Shown piece by piece: positions 12,801-24,800 of a stretch of 64,000 nt of DNA. Below the pieces are notes generated by a model that was given only the letters and a program-made list of their open reading frames with translations, ran no database searches and was not told the origin of the DNA. Source of the stretch: Incurvaria masculella (lineage: Eukaryota; Arthropoda; Insecta; Lepidoptera; Incurvariidae); contig OX335646.2 of the NCBI GenBank assembly GCA_946894095.1, forward strand, positions 12,704,077 to 12,768,076, in the 5' to 3' direction. Both the position numbers and the translations under genes were made by a program. Position 1 is the first letter of the stretch; the number at the start of each line of letters is the position of its first letter.

Positions 12801-15800
12801 GTAAGTTCAATTTTGCTAATTGCACTACACATTCGCATGAATGGACACAGGCATTCGGTAAACTCATGCGCACAAACTACATTACCAATACCTACACACG
12901 CACGAACACACAACACGACATTCAATGAATGTTTCACTGTGCGGATTGTAAGAACATTTTCAAAGTCAACAACCGAAATTGACTTAAAAACTTACGAATT
13001 ATCTTATATCTGGCAATTCGGAGCACATTTTAATGAGGGCCTCAACAAAATGCACTGATACCCGCACAGAAGAACATTCTAACAGTAGTATAGATTGACA
13101 ATACCATGAATGCGTGGTGCTGGCAATCGACCCTACTTTTTTCACACGATGCCAAAATTAAAAACACCGTTGCCATAGCAAATAAAATTCAGTTTGATAA
13201 CGGCGAATGCCGAAATATTACTGCTTTTCACGATATCTATGTTATGTTTCAGGATCGGCTCCCGATTTCCGATCCTGCACTCCCTGCACCCCATTGCAGC
13301 TCCAGGGGCGCGGCTCGCGCCATCCGATCCGCATAGAGACGGCGGCGCGGGACACAAGAGGGGGCGTTCAGCTACATACAACCAGATTAGCTGTTTTTCT
13401 TATTAATTGTATTATTTATTTATTCATTTACTTATTTAGTTGTTTTTACCGTATTGGTTCTGTAGGCAGACATAATATTAATAAAAACGATTGTTGTTTT
13501 TTTGTGTTTGTTGTAGAGACAGCACCATAACTAGAAGAAATGAAGTAAGCCCTAATACGAACCATCCTTGAACCACTTGATTTCGGGTGCTGGAAAGGCC
13601 ATGACTTTAGCTTCAAGCTTCAATGGCTGCCCAACGACAGCTTTCACATCTTCCAACTCCTGCGAGAACGACGGCTTGCGCGGTGTAGCTGTTGACAGAT
13701 AATGGTTACAATGAGATTGAACTTGCGCCGGTATTGTTTTTGATTTCCGTTGCTGAACGCATATAAATTCTGAGAGTGTCCTAGGTGTGCCTAAATACAG
13801 CTACGGGTATGGGTTAACATTGATAATATCTCATAGTAGGTACAGTATAGTATGGTACTGACGATTGACGGCGACGGCACAGAGCGCGGAGGTGTCGCCG
13901 TTGGGATTGGAGACGAGCAGCTTGTAGGCACCGCAGTCTGCGGGCGTGGCGTGCTCGATGTAGAGACGCACGGAGCCGTCCGGCGCCACCGACGTCTGCA
14001 CGCGGCCACCCTCCGGTACCTCCACTCCATCTTTGTACCTGCGGAAACGCGAGTACTTTGAAAGTTTTGGACCACCGAATTATTCAGTTTGAGAAAGCAC
14101 ACGTGGCAACAGGTAGATGGCAGCACCGATCGGATGCAGAGACGGGACGGGGGGCAGTCAGTGGAGAGCGAATCGTTTTTTATTCTACATTCTGCGCTCA
14201 TATAATTATCTTCTGTAACACTGCCTACATCTTACCCCTTGTACTTGCGCCTATTTTAGGATGGTACTCTACATTGGTCGGATATTATTGTTTATAGAAA
14301 AATCCATGATGGCCAGGAGGGATATGGACCAGAAAACATTCATCTGAGGGTAAGAGCATTCTCTGTGGTAGAAGCGATAAAGCACAGAAAAGATACGCTC
14401 ATAGTCTGGTCCTCTTTGGAGTTGGAAGATCTCTAATGTTGGAATACATCAGCATCGCCGACTAAATGCACGGGATGGCACAGTACTAAGTCCAAGAAGC
14501 CGAGCAGGTACTAAGCTGCTCCTTCCCACTCAACAATACTCATTACTTTCCCCTAGTAATGGGTGACTCACAGTGGGCACGGAAGGACGGGAGGGCTAAG
14601 CGGTAGTCAGTAGTTTCCCCTAGTGATGTGTGACTGAACTGACTGACCACTTGGCGGTGGGGATGGGGCTGCCGGTAAGCTTGCACTTGAGCTCGAGCGG
14701 CTCGCCCTCGTCGACGTCGCGCTGCCGGTCCAGCTTGTGAGCGAAGCCCGGCGGCACCTGCGCCAAGCTGATCTGGGCGCTGCACTCCGCCTCGCCCACA
14801 GCGTTCAGCGCGCGCACCAAGTACTGGAATATGTCAATCGGATTATTTTGGAACGAAGTTCTTAAACGCGGGATGCGGTACCCTGCAAATAAAGGATCTA
14901 CAGCATCGGTTGGTTCCAATTTTTGGAATATCGAAAGCGAATGAGTGCATTTCCGACTCGTTGCGCACTGAGCGCTGGACACTGCTCTCTAACTCAGCTA
15001 TTGCGGAAATTATCTTGTAAACGCTTCCGCAAACATTTCTCAGCATTTATTCCACATCCGTTCCATCGAGTCAAAATATGACTGACCCGATGATTGGGAT
15101 GTATGACATGAGCCAGAACCTTCACTTGCGTGGTCACATTAAAAAACTCAACCACTCAGTTTCAAATTCAAACATACGAAAGCACTTCCTACCTAATCGG
15201 GTGGTTGAGGCCTGGAACAAACTACCAGAAGATGTTATTGACTCACTAAACACAAACACAATTAAAAACCGAATTGATAAATACATAAGACAAACAAAAA
15301 AGGACGAAATAAATCCACAATGCAAAAAAAAAAACACATTTAGTTTCGCAAACTAACTACAGTTAGAAATTCTGGCTACACTGCCGCCTTACGAATGACT
15401 TTCAATAGCTACTCCATTTTTTTTATGTAAAACGCGGCATATGGCGTACGCCAGGACCTCTTAAGGTGCCCAACGATGCCCATGAGCTTTCGAACTTTTA
15501 AGAGGGCTGCGAGAGCTATTTTGGCCGGCCAGGTGCTTCTTCATACCATGTTTGCTTTTTGTCCTTCTTCCAGTACCTTCCATGCTCGCTGTTCTAGTAC
15601 CATGGCATAAGCTCTAACAACACGCACCTTGCCCGCATCAGCGGCGTTGAAGTGCTTGATGGCGAGCTCGCTGTCGACCTGCCCACCGACGGTGGTGGCG
15701 ACGTCGTGCCGCTCGTCGCACGCAATCTGCTCGCCGTCGCGGTACCAGCGCACCTCCGGCTTGGGCACGCCATCGCAGCGCACGCGCAGCACGCAGTCCT

Positions 15801-18800
15801 CGTAGTCGCGCACCGACTGCTTCTCCAGCTTCTTCACGAACTCCGGCTTGTCCGCTGCGATGCACACATTCGGGCGGGATTAGCACAGTGGTTGCCCGTT
15901 TTCCCAATAGTTTACATGCTTAGGTGCTGCAATCAGAGCATCACTAATGTAAGGGACTTTAGTGATGCCCTGCCTGATGTTAACCAGCTAATAAAGTGTC
16001 TTCCTATCGGTCCATGAGTCTGCTACCTTATTCGAAATTATATTATTTAGTTGGCTAACACCATTATGATCCAACCACTCGACTATTGAACAAGTGCATA
16101 GACTGGTTCAAAAGGTAAGATGGTGCTTCGAGAAAAACGACAAGCATTCAACCCATTTTGGCATAAGGGTCTACTGTACAATATTGAGAACGTGTTAAGG
16201 CGCTAGGACTGGCCAACTACTCGCGCCATACAAATGCACTTTTTAACAAATGTAATAACATGTAGTGAAACGCTTCAGAAAATCCAAATAGAACTCCAGA
16301 CTGATAATGGATTATTAATATTTCTGATTCCATCATTTATTTAAATAATAATAAAAATAAAAAAGTTGATTTTTCTCATTAGAAATCTGAAAGTAATTCG
16401 ATTAATAGATATAAGCAAAAACAGCATATATGCATAAACAAAACATTCCATTTGCTATTAGATTTCTACATTTAGTCAAAAAAGTTCGGAAATGGACACC
16501 GTTTCAGAGAATGTATTTTGTATAGAAAAAGGTAACATACATTAACGAAAATAGGTTGATTAATAGACAAGGAATCATATATTGTAAGAATGACACTTAT
16601 AATCGTCAGACTTAGTTAGTTAACTTGGGGTGCCTCGTCTAGCTTTGCGATTTGGCTAGTACCAGGGCCTTAACTAATCCTTACCGTGTAAATGATTACA
16701 GAATCTCACTAAGGGATATTTCGAATTAAAAAAAAAACACATTGATCCACAAATATCTAAATGTAACCACAATGAATAAAATCATACAAATCTCCTAGTT
16801 GTGGGTTTTATTGGACGACCCAAAATTAAGGCTGATTTGGAAAATATATATTAAGAAAGTATGAAGATAGTAGAAGGCAGCTTTTCACGTCATATCCAAA
16901 CACCCACACGGCTGATTAAAGCTAAAAGAGCAAACTGTTTACAGAGAGACGAAACACAAATTCAAACTTTCGTTTCTTCTAGTAATAAGTAATAGGATCT
17001 TACTATGTATGTTGAGTTTAGCCTGCTGGGAGACTTCGCCCAGCTCATTCCGCGCGGTCAGCGTGTATACGCCCGCATCGCCCACTAGAACCTTCTTCAG
17101 CACCAGCTTGAACGTCTCCGTGGAACGGTCCTCAATTATATCGTGCGTCGCCGACGGCTCGATTACCACCCCGTCTTTGCTCCTATTGTCAAGCAATTAG
17201 ATAATTGTAACGGTTTTATCAACAACATCATCTTCGCTAAACTAGTTCTTAATTTCAAAGAATCTTTTAGCTTTACATATCTCTGATCCCTTACATAGTC
17301 AGAAATGAAAATTATATATTTTTATTATAATTCAAATTGTGTGATCAGTTATTTCCTGTCTGTAAGCAAATATCCGCTGCATATATTTAAATTTTGAAAA
17401 GCCGGTAAAAAGTAATTGGGTTGCTCGGGTTGTAGATTAGGGTCACACTCACCACTGCACCTCGGCGATTGGGTTGGCGTGAATGACGGCCACAAACTGC
17501 GTCTCCTCGTAGGGCACGGCGGTAACGTCACGCAACCCCTCGATCTCCGGCCGTAGCAGGATGTCGAGGCGCGCGCTGCTTTCGCCCACACCATACTCGT
17601 TCTTGGCGCGGATCGTGTAAACGCCCGTGTCCGCATGGCGACCTAAGCCAATATATTTCTGAAGAGGATACTAGAATCAGTCGTGGCTGATGCACCTTCA
17701 ATTTTTTTAATAGGATATTTTAAAAAGAGATGGTAGGGATGAAATCACATCGTATCTACATGTATTAACTGCAACTTTACAACATATGGAATGCTACAAG
17801 CCATTTATGTTAGCTTTCGGTGTTCAGCTAAAATTGGCGTCCTTGTGCGTGCACATGGCGTTCGGCGGCAAGCACGCCAGTGGCACGGGGTCGGTGTGCA
17901 AAAATAGTGTGTGGACATACCGGTGGGTATGGAGAGCTTGAAGGTGCACTCCTTGAGGCCGTGCTCGATGTCCTTGGCGTCCTGGTCCATACGCACGGTG
18001 GCGTCCGGCGTCAGCGGCACGCCGTTGTGAAGCCAGGCCACCTGCGGTACGGGGTCGGCGGTGCACACAGCGTGAAGCTCCACTGGCGAGCGCTGCGTCA
18101 CGCGCTGCGCCTCCAGTGGCTGGGTGAATATCGGTTTTCGGAACTCGTTGACCGCTGTGGTTTAAAAATATTTTGTTTAGGGGGCTACCATGGTCACGTA
18201 ACTGGCCGGGTGAACAGCACTCAGCATGGCGAGTTACTTTACCATGGTAAGCCCTCAGAGTCTGCACCTCTACATAAATTCACACTAAAATCATGACTAC
18301 CTACGTAACTATTTGCCGACAGAAAACGATGGATATAGCGATTTGTTATCATCGATCTCTCGGCCGAAACTCTTTACTACTTGTGACCTAATTGCTGTAA
18401 TATGACATTTTAGCAGTAGCAATGAATGTACTATGTGCTAGAGCACCGATAGTCTTTTTTCTCGATATATGCTTGAATGACTTACCCCTTGTGTCACGTA
18501 AATAATAAAAATCCCAAGAAAATTATTTAAATTGGTTCAGTGTGAATAAGACGAAACTTACAATTGACAGTAAGATTGGCCTTCTGCACTTTCTTGCCCA
18601 GTTCGTTGGACACCTCGCACTTGTACAGTCCCGCGTCAGCCATCTCCACACTCTCGATGCGCAGCCGGTGCGTGCCGCCGTCGCTGTCGAGTCGCACGCG
18701 GCCCGCGTCCGGGCGCACCTCGTCGCCGTCGCGCGTCCACCGCACCACCGGCGCCGGGGCACCCTCCACGCGCACGCTCCACTCGAGCGGAAGTGACTCG

Positions 18801-21800
18801 TACACCTGGCCGTCCTTCATGTTGCTGTCGAGGATCCGCGCCGCCGCTGCAATGTCGGTCGGGGCACTGGTGAGAATTTGATCCAGTTGAGAATGCCTAA
18901 TGCCGAAATTTTTCCCCCAATTCGGTCCTTCGAGGATGGTGTGAAAATCTCCTGATAGGCCGGAATGGTTTTCGCAGTCCCCAAGAAAGTTCAAAAGCAC
19001 ATTACTCCCATACAGTGGGTGGATCGACCAAAAGACCAGCAGGCAGATGAGCTATAAAATGTATCCTTAAAAAAATGTTTTTGTGTTCAGAATATGAAAC
19101 ATGTAGGTATATTGGCTGTAAACATTTAAAATGTTGAAAGTAAAGTATTTCTTTCTATATTCTTCAAAAATGACTAAAAAGAGAAATATTGCATAACTTA
19201 CTTTTACTCCAAAGTCGATTTTAATATGACCAAATTTTTTTTTAAATACCTTGAATATGTCTCTATTTCGGGTGTAATGATATGAAAATAATTAACCATT
19301 AATGTTTTAGATCTCGTGAATCATGGCCGTTAATCTTCCATCTGTAATCTTGGTTTTTGTTTTTATAGTATCTTGTCAGCGAAAAGAGTCTATAGGGTCT
19401 ATATTATAACAAGCAACAATAATTTCTACTCCTAAACGAAATAATAGAAGATTTATTTTTAAGTATGCTAACTTTCATATTGAAATTGACTTATAGTTGT
19501 CATTAGTGTAACCTTAAATTAAAAAAGCTTATCAATAGAGAAAACCAGATGCAAATTGGTAGGTACAGCGGCGTTTTATTTACAGCATGTTAACATAAAT
19601 AGTTAATAAGTGCAGAACCTTAGGCATCTACTCACAAATCATTTATTTTTGTACACAAATTAAAAATGTCTCTTCAATGCCAAAAATTATGCTTTGAAAT
19701 GGATCTTATTCCAACTTTTCACTCAAACAATATAAAATATTGTGAAGATGTCACCTGTGCCAATTTAACCGAAAGGCAAACTGTTGATGTTATTCGCGAA
19801 ATGTGCTATACTGAAAGGATATCTTTAGCTAACACAACATAATTATCATTAACTACAAACATGTAAGCGTATATAACAGCAACGCCACCCATTAACGATA
19901 TACCTTTAAAATATCAGTAAAATGTCCTCTCCTATGTCCTTTCCTGTAACAAATGGCTCAGTGAGTTCCAAACCAATCAGCGGCGTGGGGGCAAAGTCGG
20001 CAGTCGACTGTGAGTGGTTACCTGTGCTGTGATCTCCGACGCTATCGCTGCAGCTACACTAGGTAGCTCCTCCGACATTCGGCGGACCAACTGCTGTCCC
20101 ATGTGTGATTAGTATGCCAGAAGGGAATGTTATTATGCATGCGCGCTAGAACAGACATACAGCAAGGCATTAGTGTGGTACACGGACAACACGCGCACAA
20201 TGGAATAACAGGCGGGCTCGATAATGCAATTACATCGAATTTAGCAAAAATGCAACTATATCATGTTATATTTGATGATTATACCAATGCCCAAGAAAGC
20301 GATTAAAGCCCATTTCAACATTAATATCATTATAATATTATTTTGCCTGCATAAATAACATTGAGTCATGTAAAATAGGATATAAAAATTGAAATTTTAC
20401 TGAGGCAATTACCTTTTCTTTCATCTTCTTGATTAACAATATCGTCTAATATTGTTCTTTGTCTTTCACTACGTTTTAGAAGAGCCTCCAGTTCTTCGTC
20501 CTCTTCTTCCAGACTGACGAGTTTAGTTTTAGGGAACTGCTTTCTTTCTACCACTGTTTCTATTACATTTTTTGTGAGATTTTTTTCTTTATCATTGAGG
20601 CCTCCAAACATGAGATCCCTAAACAAGGTATCTTTTCTATTTCTTTCTTCTTCTAAGTTATTTTTGATATTGTTAATTTTCGTATTGAGGTTCAAAAGTC
20701 TATCAGTGATGTCCTGTTCGAAAAGTTTGTGGTCGGTCTCTTTCAGTACAAACTCCTTAGTGCTTCCCGCGTCCGTGTAGTACTCTTCTTGAAATGAAGA
20801 CTGCCGAACGTAGGAGTCTTTGCTGAACACTCGTTTGTAGTCATCAAACTCGAAAGCTGAACTAGACAAGTCTTCTATTGATATGTCTCGTGATATGTTT
20901 TCGTTGATCATGCTGGTATCATCTTCTGACATGGAAACTATGGAAAGCGCTCGGTTGTTATAAGCACGCCGATCTGAGTAACGGTCCGTCTCCGAATCGG
21001 TGGCAGGTTCTTCTATAATGCCATGGTTCCCCCGCTTTAAGTGATCGGAGATTGAGTAGTTACCGATATCAGATAAAAAGTAACTGTGACTTGCTATCTC
21101 TTCAACTTCTAGCGATGTTTTGTGAGGCTTATTTGGTTTGATGATTCTTTTGATACCAAAGTCATCATCTTCTTCATAATAGACTGCCTCAGAGGTCATT
21201 TTGTGTATTGTTCGTGTTTCAGCTGGACCTAACGGTTAAAATATTACGTTTTTATCTTGTCTCAGTAAGATTTGCAATCATCTATGGAAAGTAAAGCCAT
21301 GCAAAAGAGAGAAAGTCAGTTTCGGATAGGATCGGTGAATCAATTAACTTTTTATAACTATTGTGAATCGTTAAAAACGTATGGTAAATATGTTGATGTA
21401 ATGAAAAGCTATTTTAATAAAATTCTTTTTGTGAGATAATTTTGCCCTATAATACTGACCAGTAATGATGGCACCATGAGATCTGGTACTGCTGACTTTA
21501 GACACAACGATGCCTCCTTCTTCATCCCGCTTGAAAGTGGTTATAGTTTCAAAAACTCGGCCTAAACACAATGATCACAACTAAGCTTCATACTGGGAAG
21601 GATTAAGGTAAACAAATGCATGCAACATGAAAAACATTTAAAAATATAAAATCATACATACATTGTGATTAAGAAAAACACCACAATTATAACAAGAAAA
21701 TGTTTATACCTTCAGTAACAGCACTTTGTGAAATTGCAGACACATTATCTTCTTTAGGAGCTTTCCTTTTCGAAGTCTTGAAGTCTTCTTCCATTGTTTT

Positions 21801-24800
21801 CTTCTCAATACTTTCCGGTTCAGTTACGGATTTTTGGCTCCTTAATTTATTAGGGGAATCCACATTCCTGTTTTCAACTTGTTTAGCCTTCTCATCCTCT
21901 TTATTATCCCAAAACGATTTTTCTTCTGCCTTTTCAGACTCAGTTACCCCCTGGACAGGTTTTTTGCTGGTAGGAAGCTCTACATCATTACTTTCAAGCT
22001 TTTTGACTTTGCCATTATCTTGATCATCCCAGAAAGATTTTTCTTCAGCTTGATCAGGCTCAGTAAAACTTTTTCGCGATTTTTGAGGAGCTTGTTCGTT
22101 TTCATCTTGAGATATAGACTTTTTTGGTTTTTCATCTTCGCGATCATCCCAGAATGACTTTTCTTCTGCGATTTCTGGCTCTGAAATGCCCTTTTCTGAC
22201 TTCTTAGGGGTAAGCTTACTTACCTCCTCTATTTTAACTTTTTTAGCTTTACCATCGTCATCTTCATCCCAAAATGATTTTTCTTCTATGATTTCTGCGG
22301 CGGTCTTATCCTTACCTGCTTTTTGTTTTTTCTCCACCTCTATTTCGGTTTCAAGCAATTTAATTGACTTTTGTTCGTCTTCGATACACATTTCTTGCAC
22401 GGTGGCTTTTTCGAATCTTGACTGTACTTCTTTTGCTAAATAATGACCAAATAACATTGTTTAGGGTATTACTCAACATTAAATTATAGGTAACATATAC
22501 ATCAAACAAACGACACAAATGAGTAAGGTGGTGGTAAATGATGCAGGACGTTTACTTCAATTAAATATGAGATTTATGAAGCATTCCAGTTCTGTGCTGA
22601 ATGCTAATATGGAGTATGGTTTCAATCACATTTTCTATAAATTGATGGTAGGAGTTATTTCGGGATGCATCCAACAGGCCACTTTCGTGCACAACTGAAT
22701 ACTTACAGATATGAGAAGACAACTACTAGAGAGCACTTGAGTATGTGTGCTACCATACCAAAAATAGGATTCCAACGTGGTGTCGTTCCAGCATGCGCGA
22801 CGCACCGACTTTTGACTATACGAATTTGTGTCAAATTAGAACATTACAAACAGCACCAACCTCAAAATATTGCACTTTGGCACTGCCTGCTATTGAGTAT
22901 TATCTGTGCTAAGATCGTGAACAAGTGTTGTGTAATATGGGTGCGTGATCATGGGATACTCACTATGCACGGTGACGGTACTCTTGGAGGAGACGCTGCC
23001 CATCTCGTTCTCGGCGGTGACCTCGTACTCTCCGCCGTCCTCTTCTCGCACAAGGTTTACGGTGAGGCTGTATGTCTCGAGGCGCTGCGTGTCACGCTCG
23101 ATCTTAACGCGTGCGTCTACCGTCACCTCTTTGCCGTCCTTGAACCACTTGACGCGCGGCTCTGGGCAGCCTTCCACCTCCACCTCCAACTTGAGCGTCT
23201 GTCCCGCGCTCACCGTCATGTCCACCAGGCTCTTTGTTATCCTCGGTTTGCCTGACGATGCAAGATAAATGCTGTATGGGACGTTATGATCACAACAGTA
23301 TATTTTTATAAAAAAAACTGGCATGGGTGGCTGTGCTGAGAGACCCAAAGTGCTCAGAAAAGTCAAATTCACCTAACCTTGCGAAACCATGCTCAGCCAT
23401 ACCCATGGATTTTCGGACTACCGCTGAGCTATCGAGCTTGTTAAAATTACGTTTGAAGACTCCCAGGTTATAGTTTTAAGGAAATGGATCCGCCGGCAGA
23501 CAGTTCCTTTCCCTGGCGGTGCGGCAGAGATGAGTTTGATAAACGGTTCGTTCTCCAAAGCCTAATACGAATCACAAAGGAGTGCTCTGAATATCTGCAG
23601 CGGGTGTTCAGGATATAGGTTAGATGGGGAGGAATAAGTAGGTAATGCAAGTTCAACATAGCAACGTCCATTATAGTACATGTAGAACAGACTGAGCGAC
23701 CCTACGAACCGTCTGTGGTTCAGGGACTCCAGGCTATTGGTGAGTTTTGTTTACGATGTCTCCCGATCACATGATGCATGTTGGTAGAAATTATGTTCTA
23801 AGCTTAAGTGATTCGTAACCTTTTAGAATAGAATCAAGCAAAACCAACTATGCCGTTACACAGATGTAACTTACTGTTGACGGTAAAGGTAGCCTGGCAG
23901 GAGTCGGAGCCCAGCTGATTGGAGACGCGGCAGGAGTAGAGGCCGGACATTTCCGCAGACACCTCCTTGAGGATCAACTTGTGTGTGTCGCCCTCGTCGA
24001 CGCGCGTGAACACAGACTTCTTTTCTGTAATCTCTGCATCACCGTAGTACCTGCACATTTTTATGTAAACTAAGGACAACTCAGTTTCAGACGTGGTAAA
24101 AATAATCGCTTTGGATCATAAGAGAAAATATCATGCCAAAGCATATGTTACCTTGTACTTGTTTTGCACTTGATTTTGGGCAAACATTGCGACCATTTCA
24201 GATATAAATGTCTTTGTCCAACTTTAGTTTCTCTTCAAGATAACATTATTCACTGTGATCTGTTTTCTCAAACGCGCCTAAAGGATTAGATTTTGAAAAA
24301 TTGGAGCGTGATAAAAATATGCCAAATTTCGGACGCACCACTTTACGGCAGGCTCGGGGTAAGCCTGCACGCTGACGGTGAACTCGACGTTAACGTCGCC
24401 TGCGCGCGCTGTCGTGTCCTGCAGGCGGCGCGTGAAGAGCGGCGCGCCGCGCACGCGCAGCTCGGCCGAGTCGGCGGCGGATCCATGCGCGTTGCGTACC
24501 TCGCACGAGTACTCGCCGGCGTCGGTGCGCGCCGCCGACGTCACCGTCAGCGAGTGCGACTCGCCCGACGACACGATACGCACGCTCGACGACTCGCTCG
24601 TCAGCTCCGTCTTGTTCTTGAACCTGCTCGCAAAGTTTATTTGAGGAATTTATAATCCGTAGCTTTTTATTGATTTTGGGAATCATTCTCAAAAACTTTA
24701 CGAGGCTTTTAAAATATTCAAACTTGGATACTTAAAAAGATCTCTCAACAAAATAGAACACGATACTTCTTTTCATCTACGACTTTTGTTTTAAGGACCA

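Larger units (their letters stand above)
10284..13531 (-). mobile_element. Penelope-like retroelement with inverted arms and target duplication
   Basis: The element lies in the intron between exons 29 and 30. Inverted arms of 657 bp (10282-10938 and 12823-13479) match almost perfectly. Between and into them runs one long ORF for a Penelope-type reverse transcriptase with a GIY-YIG endonuclease. The 13-bp direct repeat TAGAAGAAATGAA occurs at 10271-10283 and 13532-13544 and looks like the target duplication. About 52 bp beyond the right arm (13480-13531) appear to belong to the insert. The arrangement is a near-complete copy facing a 5'-truncated inverted copy, as known for Penelope elements. 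Confidence 0.88.

Noticed and set aside
13857..13858. Donor GTACCA at the end of exon 28
   Set aside because: Would leave the transcript out of frame with exon 29; the GTCAGT four bases upstream keeps the frame.
22665..23255. 196-codon plus-strand ORF
   Set aside because: Its second half is the antisense of exon 18 and its first half has no recognisable content.
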